From Pegoplata infirma (taxonomy: Eukaryota; Arthropoda; Insecta; Diptera; Anthomyiidae): a stretch of 64,000 nucleotides of DNA. Every line of letters starts with the position of its first letter. Within the stretch, counting starts at the first letter, position 1. The stretch is from positions 74,654,894-74,718,893 of the forward strand of contig OY992537.1 of the NCBI GenBank assembly GCA_963921195.1, written 5' to 3'. The translations under genes were made by a program, and so were the position numbers. The notes under the pieces were generated by a model. The model worked only from the letters and a program-made list of their open reading frames with translations, was not told the DNA's origin and did not search any database. Of the stretch, positions 23,438-35,239 are shown in pieces.

Positions 23438-24889
23438 TAGAGTGGTTCAAAATAAAAAAAAAAGTTTTTTTTGTTAGTTCTCACCCCCTTATTTTATGTA
23501 GTTTTGGCAAAAAGATTTGCCCAATTTTTTCAGATTTTTAAAAATTTGTTAAGAACTGTTACGCGCATCATTTTGCTTAAGTAGTTCATAAAAAAAATTA
23601 TATTTTTTTTTCTTTGCGGTCTCATCCCTCAATTTAATGTTATTTTGTGAAAAAATATTTTTCTCATTTTTTAAGCTTTTTAAACAAATCTTAAAGGGGT
23701 TTTCCATCATTTTGCATCCGTGGTGCATTTGGGGAGTCCCAGCAGAAATTTTGCTGAACTGGCAGCTTTTGGAAAGGAAACTCGAGTTAAAGAGCGCATC
23801 CAAACCTGCTGAATTCATGCATGATTCTCTAAGGCGATGTCACACTTTAGAGCGCTAGTTGGATACACAGAAAAAGCGCTCTTAAGATTCACTGAAATCA
23901 CGTGTCTTTAGAGCGCTGATTAAAGTGCTATAAAGATGCAGTGAATTCATGTATCTTTTAAGAGCTGATTTAAGCAGAATAAAGATGAATAAATACATCT
24001 GATTATTTCTGAAATACAATTGGAAAATCTGAAATATACATGGATTTTTGTTTAAATTAAAGTAAATTTTTCTCAATAGCAATTATAAGATTTTGAAATC
24101 TAAATGGAAATTTTTGAAATATAAAAGGAATTTTCTGAAAAGCTAAAATTTAAATTTTTTGAATACAATTGGAGATTTATAATTTATAAGAAATAAGCAT
24201 TTGCTGTTTTTTTGTTGGCCTTTTTATCATCATTCAAATTGTGTTAAAGATGTTATGATTGAAGCACTCTTTGAAGCGCCGATTAATGCGCATTAATGAT
24301 GCAGTCAAATCATGTGTCTTTGTCCAAAACTCATGCTTTTTCACGCAAAAAGTGTTAAAAATATTAAAAAGAAAAGCAAGTGTTAAATTTGATCAAAAAA
24401 TAATTTTATATTATAAGTTTTATATAAAATATCTTAACAAAAAATTAAAAATGTTCCCCCTTACTTTTACTGCATCCTCAAGAGCGCTCTTTGGATGCGC
24501 TTCTGTATGCTATAAAAAGATGCTGTTTCGCCAACATTTATTTTGCTGGGGTATATTGAGAGAAAAATATTTATAAATTTTTTTTTTACTCCACATAACG
24601 AAAATTTTTGGCACCAATTTTGAAAAAAAAAATAAAATATTTTTTAACCAAAAGCAATACGGATGCAAAATGATGGCAAAAACACTTCAAATTTTTTTTT
24701 TTAAATCTAAAAAATCAGGCAAATATTATTGCACCAAATTACATTGAATTGGGGGGTGATACCACAAAGAAAAAAAATATATGTTTTTTTTATATGCACT
24801 GAGGATGCAAAATTATGCGCGTAACAGTTCTCAACATTTTTTTTAAATCTGAAAAAATTAGAAAAAAAATTTTATTTTGAACCACTCTA
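23438..24889. mobile_element. hAT-like element, 1452 bp
   Basis: The ends TAGAGTGGTTCAAAATAAA and TTTATTTTGAACCACTCTA are exact complements. The flanks ATATTTGT and ATATTTAT form an 8-bp duplication with one change. The inverted arms include TTACGCGCATCATTTTGC (left) and its inverted partner at the right. AGAGCGCT motifs recur inside. No transposase frame is visible. Confidence 0.85.
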
Positions 24890-25544
24890 ATATTTATATG
24901 TATGTATTTAGCTTTGTTTTATAAAATTATTATTAAACTAATTAGTAAAACTGGTTTAATTTATTAATTATATAGAAATTCTAACAATTAACAAGAAATT
25001 ATTGATCACTTGGAAGTGTTTAATAAAAAAAACTTAAAGTCGTACACTGTTTCCCAGAAATTTGTTTGTTTTAACTTTAGGAAAGTCTTTTTTATTGAAC
25101 CCATAAAAATTACATCAACAATTTTTTTTATGTTAATAAAAAATATCACATTTACTCGCAAAAAAAAAGCTTAAGCTGCTAAATTTTAAACGGGCTTTTT
25201 TCATAACCATTATTCGAAATCGGCTGCAACGATACACACTGAAAAAAAGACATAACTAAAATTTAGGAAAAAAATTTCATTGAAAATTGTTCATGAATTT
25301 TCCTTAAATTTATTTCCAGTTTCTCGATAACGAATTTCTATTTTCGTTCGTTCAAATGACACAAGAAATAATGTAATTTTAGTCGAACAAAAACCTAACA
25401 TTTGTCCTTTTTTTTTATTGCTTCAGTTTCTACAACACGAAATTAAATGTCAAAAACGTCAAAAACAGACGAATGAAACAATTTTTTTGGTAAAGTTAGC
25501 AAAAAAATTTTGCCAAAAATTAGTTAACTGAAATTTTTTGATCC

Positions 25545-25915
25545 AAAATTTGTGTCCGTTTCGCTCTACCTTGCTTAGTTTCTGAGATACATGGTTTAAG
25601 GGGATCACTGGGGTTTTGAGAAATAAAAAACTAGATAACTTAAAAAATATTACTCTGAGAGCTTTTGTCTTGTTCTACGTGTTGAGAGCTACAAAAAAGC
25701 TTTTGGACTTTTTCTTGTGTCGGCAATATTAACCGAGATATGAGCATTTTAAAATTTTCGGGAATGCTAACTTTTTTGGATCCAAAGTTAGGACCCATTA
25801 TGGTCCACACATGTGAAGGGGAACGGTGATATAATAGAGAGCCTGAGAACCAAAAAATTGCATCCATTTTGCTCTATCTGGCTTAGTTTCCGAGATAGCG
25901 CCATTTTAAGTTTTC
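25545..25915 (+). repeat. Interspersed repeat R3, copy 1
   Basis: Marked by CGTTTCGCTCTACCTTGCTT, TTCTGAGATAC, CTTGTGTCGGCAATATTAAC, CGAGATATGAGCATTTTAAA and TTTGCTCTATCT. Copies lie at 36250-36640 and 53500-53850. It contains no credible protein frame. Confidence 0.75.
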
Positions 25916-26270
25916 TTAAAAAAAAAAAATACGATTTAATATGGCTAATATTAGGAAAAAATCTTGAAATTGCTAATGTGCTAAATGAAGCTTACAAGAA
26001 ATTTTTGCTAACATGCTTATCTCAACTAAGAATTTGCTAAAAGTTAGCTAACTAGCATTAGCAAAAAAAAATAGTAAATCTACTAACGTATTTTTTTGAG
26101 TGTAGCGTTCGTTCGTGTATTGTTTCGTTCGTTTAACAGAAACACCACATTTGTTAAATTTAACTAAAAAATGTTAAATTTTCCTAACTATTAGGACAAA
26201 ATTATAGTTCATGTACTTATAAATAGTTTATAGTTTTCCTAAAATGGACTAATTAATATACGGTGGCTCG

Positions 26271-27189
26271 CAGCTTATTTCGTGGGAAAGACATTTGTTA
26301 GCAATCCATTCAAGACAAAGTTAACCAAAATATAACTAATTATTACCAAATAAGTATTTTTGTAAAAAGTCCTGTGTATGTTATTAATGAAGCTTTAATT
26401 AAAGCTTAATGGCGTTCAGATTTTGTAAATATTAATTGTGCTACGAGGGTCAAAATGGGAATTGAAATTATTGAAAGACCTTTTTTAGAAAAATTCTCAA
26501 AAATATTTCTAAGTCGATTTTATCCAAGTTCAAACATTTAAAATTTAAAAAATAGTTGATATTCATTAATTAAATAATTTTTCCAGAGACACAAACAAAA
26601 ACCAAAATTTTTTAAAACACAGTAGAAGAAATCCGAATTTTTTGACCTCCAATTCTTTTGACCACCAATTTTTGGTAAACAAAGAAAAGATTTAATTGTT
26701 TGATAATTTTAGTACACCTAAGTGTACAGTAATGAGATATGAAAATAATTGAACTATTCCTTTGTTTACAAAAAATAGGTGGTCAAAAGAATTGGGAGTC
26801 AAAAAAATCGGATTTATTCGACTGCATTTTAAAAAATTGATTTGTGTTTTGTTTATTGGAAAAACTATTTGATGAATGAATATGAACTATTGTACTATTT
26901 TTTAAATTTTTAATGTCTGAGCTTGCCAAAAATTGACTTAAATGTATTTTTAATAAATTTTCTAAAAAACGTCTTTCAATTATTTCAATTTCCATTTCGA
27001 CCCTCGTAGCACACATAATATTTTCTCAATCTGGACGGCATTTAGTTTAAATTAAAGCTCGATAAATTACCTACACAACACTTTTAACAAAAATACATGT
27101 TTGATAATAATTAGGTGTATTATAGTAAACTTTGTCTTAAATGAATTGCTAACTGATATCTAACACACGAAATAAGCTGCGAGTCACTG
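26271..27189. mobile_element. Tc1/mariner-like fold-back MITE, 919 bp
   Basis: The ends CGGTGGCTCGCAGCTTATTT and, inverted, CAGTGACTCGCAGCTTATTT are flanked by TA. The two halves are near-complete inverted copies (about 455 bp arms, centred near 26730), e.g. GCTACGAGGGTCAAAATGGG against its complement at the right. The interrupted host sequence matches an uninterrupted relative at about 36800-36850. Confidence 0.82.
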
Positions 27190-27318
27190 TAAGCAAAAAA
27201 ATCTTACTACCAAAGAAATTTTCCCCAAATCTAAGAAACATATTTTTATTTTTAAGACACATTTCTTAAGTGTGTGTTCACACAAAATTTAGTTTAATTT
27301 TAGTTAAAATTTACTACA

Positions 27319-27960
27319 AAGAAAATTGCGTTTTTCGTTTTTCAATTTTTGAAAAACTGGGAAAAGTTTTTTCTTTTTCTATCCACACAAAAGAAATCAG
27401 GAGGGTATTTTGCGTACTTTTCGAGAAAATCGCATTTGAATATTGGATTTCTTAAAATTTATGTAGTTGTCTTTTATTTTATTGTGTCAACACCGCGTAT
27501 GAGTAACGAAAATTAGCAAAATCAACGAATTTTCGTTACTTATACGCAGTGTTGCCTCAAGAGAATTACAGAATTTTTATGAAATCCAATATTCAAAAAT
27601 GAACTAAATTATTGGAAAATAATAAATTAAAAATTAAAAATAAATAGAAAAATGTAATTTTCTCGAAAAATACGAAAAATGCCCTCCTGATTTTTTTTTG
27701 TGAGGATAGACAAACATTTTCCTCAACATGTGGCAGGATTTTTTAAAAATTAAATTATTTAATGAATGAAAAATTTCAGAACGGGTTCTGAAAATGTTCC
27801 AAAATAAAAAATTTTAATCGATAGCTCATAAAAAAATATACAACATTGTAAAATTTTGAGATTGTGGTGCATTTCGTTTTAATTTGATAAATATTTAATT
27901 AAGAGAACTCGATACAAATTTTACCATTTTTCCAATATTTAACCATCTCATTTCGAATTA
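27319..27960. repeat. Family E hairpin copy
   Basis: Inverted arms (CGAGAAAATCGCATTTGAATATTGG and partner) surround a strong inner hairpin at 27488-27553 (CCGCGTATGAGTAACGAAAA against TTTTCGTTACTTATACGC). The right part TTGAGATTGTGGTGCATT is shared with 22690 and 45750. Confidence 0.65.
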
Positions 27961-28052
27961 TTAAAAAGCCTTCAATCAATAACGAATAAAAAAGAAAATA
28001 AGAACTGCTTTCATTTTCTTAAAACCAAAAAGGTTTGTAACTTGGGTAATAA

Positions 28053-28753
28053 CACAGCTCAACAAGAAAATGCGTATTGGATTCTGGTTAGTGATTTGTA
28101 TAGCGGCTGTTGCGCTGATTCCAAATCCGGAGCCTAAATTTGTCCATCACGTCAGGATTTTGAGTAATTCGCGGTTAAAGTGCCGAAAAAGGGCATTTTT
28201 GACCCTTTTTAGAAGCTTATAAAATAATATACTGACATGCAAATCACTTGGTATCAAGCTCATTTGAAAGCCTGTAATTTTCTCTTAAAGATAAGATAAA
28301 ATGTTATAAAAATTTAATTTTCTAAAATGGTAAAAAAATCATTAGCAAAAAACCTTTCATTTTTTCAATATTTAGTTTATTTACACAGTGTTTTTTAACA
28401 AATTTCCATACAAATTCATACGTAAATTTTAGATTTAAAGCACTTGTTTCTAATGATTTTTTTACCATTTTAGAAAATTAAATTCCAAGAAGATTTGATC
28501 TTGTCTGAAAGAGAAAATTACACACTTTCGAATGAGCTAGATACCAAGTCATTTGCATGTCAGGATCTTATTTGATAGGCGTTCAAAAATGGTCAAAATC
28601 GGCATTTTTTGACACTTTAACCGCGATTTTCTCAAAATTGTGACGTGATAGAAAAATTTGAGTGACCGTTTTGGAATCGGGGCACCAAACCCTATCAACT
28701 TTTTTTGGTTTCATCCAAAACGCAGCGACAAACCTCAGATTTGTAGAGCGGTG
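28053..28753. mobile_element. PIF/Harbinger-like palindromic MITE, copy B, 701 bp
   Basis: The ends CACAGCTCAACAAGAAAATG and TTTGTAGAGCGGTG are flanked by TAA on both sides (28050-28052, 28754-28756). The halves form a long imperfect hairpin (TTACACACTTTCGAATGAGC mirrored by GCTCATTTGAAAGCCTGTAA). The length is identical to copy C. Confidence 0.88.
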
Positions 28754-29073
28754 TAATTCACCTGCTTTTAAAAAAAGATTTCTAAAGATTACTTATATTT
28801 AAATTATTTAATTTATGCATCTCCCTTTCACGTGCTAGGCATTTATTATAAGTGATTTTTAAATACTTCTAACTTAATTTGTTCTCAACACTATTGACAT
28901 TTATTTCCGATTTTAAATTTATTTACTTAATATTTGTTTAAGAAACAATTTAATAGTTAAGTCTGGGTAGGTAATTGTAAAAGTGGGACAGACGGATTAA
29001 TAGCTTTATTGTTATGTATATCTAACTGAACCAATATCATACAAATACATACTCTACACAATTTCCAATTGTA

Positions 29074-29345
29074 TTTTAAAATTTTCCAAATGTGTTTTAA
29101 AATTGTCCAAATATATTTTAATATGGTCCAAATTAATTTTAAAACTGTCCAAATATATTTTAAAATTGTCCAATTGAATTTTAAAATTGTAAAAATGCAA
29201 TTTAAAATTGTCCAAATGTATTTTAAAATTTTCCAAATGAATTTTAAAATTGTCCAAATGTATTTTAAAATTGTCCAAATATATTTTAAAATTATCCAAA
29301 TATAATTTAAAATTATCCAAATGCATTTCAAAATTTTTCAAATGT
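29074..29345. repeat. 21-bp tandem repeat, about 13 copies
   Basis: The unit TAAAATTGTCCAAATATATTT varies slightly. Because 21 is a multiple of three, it stays open in several frames on both strands and mimics heptad proteins such as YIWTILK. None is likely to be a gene. Confidence 0.9.
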
Positions 29346-29732
29346 AGTTTAAAATTTTTAAACTTTTTAAATTGATAAATTTTGAGTAAATTTTTCCTTG
29401 ACAAAATTAAAAACTGATTTAAAAAAAACAAAAAATAAGTTTTTGCCATAAATGAATAAATGTCGAGGTTCTTTATATGGAGAAATTCCTTTCAGTTCGG
29501 CTTTTATTTATATGGCTCTAAAAAATATCAGTTTAAACATAGTTTTCAGTAAATTTCAAAACAATCGGAGTGTAAGCTATGGGATACCTTCCTTGTAAGT
29601 AATTTCTCATACGAGCGGTAGATACAACTTGATACCTTGCTATTTAGACACATTTATGAAACGTTCAAGGCCATGAGTAACCAATTTAATACTGCATGTT
29701 GTTGTTTGGCCGACGGCACATGATTATCGGTA

Positions 29733-30333
29733 CACAGAAAAAAATATGGAGGAAACAAATTTGAGTAATCACTTGTTTAATTTTTTAAAACAAATTTGAG
29801 TAATTTTTTAATTGACGAAATTAAAAATTTACTCAAAAATTGAAAATAAAATTTGAGTAAATAATTTAATACAAATTTAATATTTTTTTTTATTTATTTT
29901 TTTTTCTCTTGGTGTTTTGAATTCTCATTTAGTTTATTGTTTTTTGTATATGTATACGAAAGTTTGAAATCATCTTTATAAAATTTTACTTTGTCTTGAA
30001 GACATAAGTATATTTGGTAAAGTTTGTAAAAGCAATTTTTTTTGTAAAAAAAAGTTAGAAACTTTTTAAACTTTTTAAAAAAATAATTTGATACATTTTG
30101 AGTAAATTTTTACTTGACACAATTAAAAAGTTACTTAAAAATATTAAAAAATTTTAAGTAAAGATTTAATTGTGTGAATTAATAATTTACTCAAATTTTT
30201 TATTAAGCATTTAATAATTTTTTATTAAAAGTTTACTCAATACTATTAAATCGTTTACTGGTGGAAAATTGAGTAAATTTTTACTCAATAGTATTAAAAA
30301 TTTACTCAAATTTTTATTTTATTTTTTTCTGTG
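29733..30333. mobile_element. CACAG-ended MITE, 601 bp
   Basis: The ends CACAGAAAAAAATATGG and ATTTTATTTTTTTCTGTG are flanked by TA. The interior is made of TTTGAGTAAAT/TTTACTCAAA in both orientations, so much of it can fold back. Confidence 0.75.
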
Positions 30334-31062
30334 TACGTTTCACACTCCACTTGAATTACATTGAATTTTCCCATAGGTTTATAAATTTAAAATTAGCATT
30401 AATATTAAGAGTAGAACTTCTCATTAGTATATAAAAAATATAAAGAAGAATAAATCTAACCATGTCGTGAGCAACGAGTTTTGTTCGTCAACCGAAAAAT
30501 ATAATAAAATTATTTTTATTGCTTGGAAGATTCTTTCACACTCAAGATCCATTTTTTAGAACCACTTTTGTAGATCAGGTTAGGAACATGTTTCATAATT
30601 TCAATTTAAGAAATATCTGTTTTTAACTCTTTACAGAACTCTTACACTACTTTACCGAGATTTTGATTTACGACATTTTGCATTTATTTTCCATGAGAAA
30701 TTTTGCGCTGAATCTGAAAATTAAGTCGAAACTTTCAAAAGTAAAACTTTCAAAAGTAAAACGATATTGCTAACTTTCTAAATTCTCAACTTCTTAAAAA
30801 AGTGATTTTACTTAAAAAAAAAATGCCTTCCGAATTTTGTACTCCAGCCCAAAACATTCAATCATGATAATAAAACTATTGATCCATTTCTAAGACAATG
30901 TATCTACTGTAACGACCCTTCCACCCACTGTCCTACCTCTTCAGGGATGGAGCTACCTACTGGTACCGGCCGTGCTCAGGGTTGGGAAATCTCTATTCTC
31001 CTGGACACAACTTCTCAGTTCCGAAAACTCCTATAACCAAAAATTGTATCCTGAATATACAT
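30334..31062. other. Mixed unassigned DNA, possible LTR scrap
   Basis: It includes a repeat shared with 18120-18270 and a less AT-rich stretch at 30907-31020 that starts TGTAACGACCCTTCC, like the start of some gypsy-type LTRs. No LTR partner, primer site or TSD was found. Confidence 0.35.
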
Positions 31063-31740
31063 TAGAGTGTCTCTTATTTTGGAAATGTTGGAGATGTTGA
31101 GACGGTACCCGCTCATTTTTTTCCATTTGACTAAAAAATAACTCAGGAAAAATTTTACGCCCCTACGACCACGCCTTCCCTACGCGACGGGGCCTTAAAG
31201 AGCGGGGACTTAAAAATCATTTTTCCATACAAATCAAACATTTTTTTTGATTTTTATTTTTTTTGTTATTAATTATAGTATTAATTGGTTAGCTTATTCA
31301 CGACAAAAAATTTGATCTTGGTGGGATAAGGCTTTCAGTTCTAAAAAAAGTTTCGAAAATAAAAAATTTGGAGCCGTTGGGGTCCTACAGTAAACATTTT
31401 TTAAAAAATATTTTTTTTTTTAGTTTTGACAAGCAACGGTTTTAGTTGTAATGTTGCTTTTAATGATATAAATTCATAAAAAAAATATTATTCATATCTG
31501 TGACATCTTTATCGTGTTCTAAAAAAGGGTAAAAAATGAATTTTTGACGTTTTTCGATGTCGTGAATAAGCTAACCAAGTTATATTATAATTAATAACAA
31601 AAAAATTAAAAATCAAAAAAAAAATTTTTGGTTTGTATGGAAAAATGATTTTTAAGGCCCCGCTCTTTAAGGCTCCGTGGGAAAAAATGAGTGGGTACCG
31701 TCTCAACATTTCCAACATTTCCAATATAAGGGACACTCTA
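31063..31740. mobile_element. hAT-like hairpin MITE, 678 bp
   Basis: The ends TAGAGTGTCTCTTATTTTGG and, inverted, TAGAGTGTCCCTTATATTGG. An exact 8-bp duplication ATATACAT sits at 31055-31062 and 31741-31748. The arms are about 300 bp (GTTGAGACGGTACCC on both). The segment at 31200-31400 is related to the DNA flanking the Transib-like element at 50032. Confidence 0.93.
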
Positions 31741-31748
31741 ATATACAT

Positions 31749-32400
31749 ATATAAAATTTAACACGATTTTCACACTCACCAATTTCCTTCTCACAACACG
31801 TCTTATCAAGAAACTTCTCCTTTGTGTATCCGCTTTAATCAATCCTCCAGAAGACTAACAAATTAAATTTTCTCTCAATACTTTCCTTACGATATCAGAA
31901 AATTTTATGTACATTCCCAAATAAAATTTTCCCACAGTTGAAATATCAACCAATGGCTGATGTCAAAGACTAACAAGACTTCCGACTCATTTTGTTTTGC
32001 TGTCAGAAGACCTAACTCTTTGAATGTATTTGAGTTAGGTCCTCTTTAGTATTGGTGCACCTAACTTTTTTCACCACTGACATACAATATTTTCACCATA
32101 CACAGAGTTACTTTTTTCTTAAATATTTATATTTTTTTGCAATTTGTTCGTTGCAAAAAGTGGGCAAGCATAAATAAACATTAAACATAACTTTTCATGG
32201 GGCTAGTACCCACAAAAAAACATATTTGCAATTAAAATAAGCAAACGAAACAAATCCAAATTCTTAAAAATATCAACTCTACATTTGTTTTTGGAATTTT
32301 CACCACCAAATAATGACAAAAGTCAATTAAAAAAATAATAATAAAAATAGTATTTTTTTTTGTCCTGCAAAAAATCAATTATCATTAATATCTTTTCAAT
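31749..32400. other. Unassigned AT-rich DNA
   Basis: No gene seen. GGCTGATGTCAAAGACTAAC at about 31957 has an inverted partner near 35855-35880, so one repeat family flanks the pseudogene and satellite block. Confidence 0.4.
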
Positions 32401-32850
32401 ATGGTTGTTAAAAATTACATTCCAAAGAAGAATCAACTGACCAAGGTATGCTGTGTAGAAGACCATCGTTAAAAAGTTGTTGATCAACTTTTCCAGCCTA
32501 AGCGTCTATTTGTCAGATGACTAAAATAAACCCAAATGGTTTTTTACAAAAACGTTTGAAAGTTCCTGCATCAGTTTACTTAAAGTTTGGATAAATACCG
32601 TCCTGAAGCTGCTATCAGTGCTCATGATTAAGTTGGTATCTCTTCTTGCCTGTCCTGTCCCACAAAATGGATGTTTCATACTTTATTGTCAACGGGATAA
32701 GTTTTGGGTACTTAAGACGACCTGCACCGCTTTGACCAATGTCAAGGCTAACGATAAGGCCACTTCGGTAAAGTGATTAACGCTCCCAATACCTACTTCA
32801 ATGACCGTCATGAAGAAATCAACCAAATTGGACCGGGCTATTAAATTTTG
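32401..32850 (+). pseudogene. RpL7A: Processed pseudogene of ribosomal protein L7A (eL8)
   Basis: A decayed, intronless copy of the large-subunit ribosomal protein eL8. Seen in order, in shifting frames: start MVVKNYIPKK, VVDQLF joined directly to QPKR (the EKRP..V block is deleted), LQKRLKVP, KYRPEAA, SAHD, LACPV, KMDVSYFIVNG, TTCTALTNVKANDKA, and NTYFNDRHEEI. These line up with the eL8 landmarks KRLKVPP, KYRPE, IAHDVDP, LFLPALCRKM, CIVKG, TCTTLAL, NNDKA and NFNERHEEI. Large deletions, several frameshifts and stops rule out function. The absence of introns suggests retrotransposition. A poly-A tail is not preserved. Confidence 0.88.
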
Positions 32851-33044
32851 TAAGATATATCTATTAAATCTAATGGCTTCAAGCTTGACTTTAAAGTTTG
32901 TTTCTAAAGAATAATAAAACTTAGTTTAGTAGTTTATTAAAAAAACGAATGGGTACTTTTATTGCAATATTTTCGATTTCTTTAGCTAAATGTTTTCTAT
33001 AGAACTATACATACATATATTCAGATTCTAACGATTTTTTTACT

Positions 33045-34830
33045 TAAAGTCTCAGAGTCTGAGACGTTTTTTCTATACAAGAAGTCTTCTGAAAATTTTT
33101 TTCTATAGAAAATCTCAGATTCTAAAACATTTTTCCTATAGAAAAAGTCTCAGATTCTGAGACATTTTTCCTATAGAAAAAGTCTCAGATTCTGAGACAT
33201 TTTTCCTATAGAAAAAGTCTCAGATTCTGAGACATTTTTCCTATAGAAAAAGTCTCAGATTCTGAGATATTTTTCCTATAGAAAAAGTCTCAGATTCTGA
33301 GACATTTTTCCTATAGAAAAAGTCTCAGATTCTGAGACATTTTTCCTATAGAAAAAGTCTCAGATTCTGAGACATTTTTCCTATAGAAAAAGTCTCAGAT
33401 TCTGAGACATTTTTCCTATAGAAAAAGTCTCAGATTCTGAGACATTTTTCCTATAGAAAAAGTCTCAGATTCTGAGACATTTTTCCTATAGAAAAAGTCT
33501 CAGATTCTGAGACATTTTTCCTATAGAAAAAGTCTCAGATTCTGAGACATTTTTCCTATAGAAAAAGTCTCAGATTCTGAGACATTTTTCCTATAGAAAA
33601 AGTCTCAGATTCTGAGACATTTTTCCTATAGAAAAAGTCTCAGATTCTGAGACATTTTTCCTATAGAAAAAGTCTCAGATTCTAAAACATTTTTCCTATA
33701 GAAAAAGTCTCAGATTCTGAGACATTTTTCCTATAGAAAAAGTCTCAGATTCTGAGACATTTTTCCTATAGAAAAAGTCTCAGATTCTGAGACATTTTTC
33801 CTATAGAAAAAGTCTCAGATTCTGAGACATTTTTCCTATAGAAAAAGTCTCAGATTCTGAGACATTTTTCCTATAGAAAAAGTCTCAGATTCTGAGACAT
33901 TTTTCCTATAGAAAAAGTCTCAGATTCTGAGACATTTTTCCTATAGAAAAAGTCTCAGATTCTGAGACATTTTTCCTATAGAAAAAGTCTCAGATTCTGA
34001 GACATTTTTCCTATAGAAAAAGTCTCAGATTCTGAGACATTTTTCCTATAGAAAAAGTCTCAGATTCTGAGACATTTTTCCTATAGAAAAAGTCTCAGAT
34101 TCGGAGACATTTTTCCTATAGAAAAAGTCTCAGATTCTGAGACATTTTTCCTATAGAAAAAGTCTCAGATTCTGAGACATTTTTCCTATAGAAAAAGTCT
34201 CAGATTCTGAGACATTTTTCCTATAGAAAAAGTCTCAGATTCTGAGACATTTTTCCTATAGAAAAAGTCTCAGATTCTGAGACATTTTTCCTATAGAAAA
34301 AATCTCAGATTCTGAGACATTTTTCCTATAGAAAAAGTCTCAGATTCTGAGACATTTTTCCTATAGAAAAAGTCTCAGATTCTGAGACATTTTTCCTATA
34401 GAAAAAGTCTCAGATTCTGAGACATTTTTCCTATAGAAAAAGTCTCAGATTCTGAGACATTTTTCCTATAGAAAAATCTCAGATTCTGAGACATTTTTCC
34501 TATAGAAAAAGTCTCAGATTCTGAGACATTTTTCCTATAGAAAAAGTCTCAGATTCTGAGACATTTTTCCTATAGAAAAAGTCTCAGATTCTGAGACATT
34601 TTTCCTATAGAAAAAGTCTCAGATTCTGAGACATTTTTCCTACAGAAAAAGTCTCAGATTCTGAGACATTTTTCCTACAGAAAAAGTCTCAGATTCTGAG
34701 ACATTTTTCCTATAGAAAAAGTCTTAGATTCTGAGACATTTTTCCTAAAGAAAAAGTCTCAGATTCTGAGACATTTTTCCTAAAGAAAAAGTCTCAGATT
34801 CTGAGACATTTTTCCTAAAGAAAAAGTGTC
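33045..34830 (+). repeat. 35-bp satellite array, about 51 copies
   Basis: The monomer is GTCTCAGATTCTGAGAC followed by ATTTTTCCTATAGAAAAA. Each half is itself a palindrome. Copies are nearly identical in the middle; variants (TCGGAGAC, TACAG, TAAAG) cluster toward the right, as expected if exchange keeps the core uniform. Confidence 0.97.
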
Positions 34831-34831
34831 A

Positions 34832-35232
34832 AATTTTTGTAAACGAAAAAGTCTCAGAATCTGAGACTTCTTCTTTATTAAAATGCCTCAGAATCTGAGA
34901 CTTTTTCTATGGGTAAATTCCGTAGAATCTGAGATATTTTCTCTAGGAAATATGTATCAGAATCTGAGACATTTTTCCTTAAGAAAAAGTCTCAGATTCT
35001 GAGACATTTTTCCTTAAGAAAAAGTCTCAGATTCTAAAACATTTTTCCTTAAGAAAAAGTCTCAGATTGTGAGACATTTTTCCTAAAGAAAAAGTCTCAG
35101 ATTCTGATACATATTTCCTAGAGAAAAAATCTCAGATTCTACGGAATTTACCCATAGAAAAAGTCTCAGATTCTGAGGCATTTTATTAAAGAAGAAGTCT
35201 CAGATTCTGAGACTTTTTCGTTTACAAAAATT
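34832..35232. repeat. Inverted duplication closing the satellite array
   Basis: A 401-bp palindrome. AATTTTTGTAAACGAAAAAG at the left is mirrored by CTTTTTCGTTTACAAAAATT at the right. Unique marks such as GGTAAATTCCGTAGAATC and AAAATGCCTCAG occur in both arms in mirror order. The middle consists of TTCCTTAAG variants of the 35-bp monomer. Confidence 0.92.
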
Positions 35233-35239
35233 CTCAGGT

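Larger units (their letters stand above)
25237..27318 (-). mobile_element. CACT-type element R2, copy 1, split by insertions
   Basis: The left end CACTGAAAAAAAGACATAAC matches, in reverse, the right end of the element at 36026-37010. The body (TTAGGAAAATT, AAGAAATATGTCTTAAAAAT on the other strand) is broken by a repeat at about 25350-26130 and by the mariner-like element at 26271. The far end is not cleanly fixed. Confidence 0.5.

Noticed and set aside
28957..29449. Overlapping frames on both strands with heptad-like repeats (YIWTILK, LDNFKIH)
   Set aside because: A 21-bp tandem repeat keeps several frames open at once; this is arithmetic, not protein selection.
30907..31062. Solo LTR of a gypsy-like element (TGTAACGACCC start)
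   Set aside because: No matching CA end with a 4-6 bp duplication, no second LTR and no primer-binding site were found.
33045..34830. CRISPR-like regular 35-bp repeats
   Set aside because: There are no unique spacers; the repeats are head-to-tail in an AT-rich fly genome.
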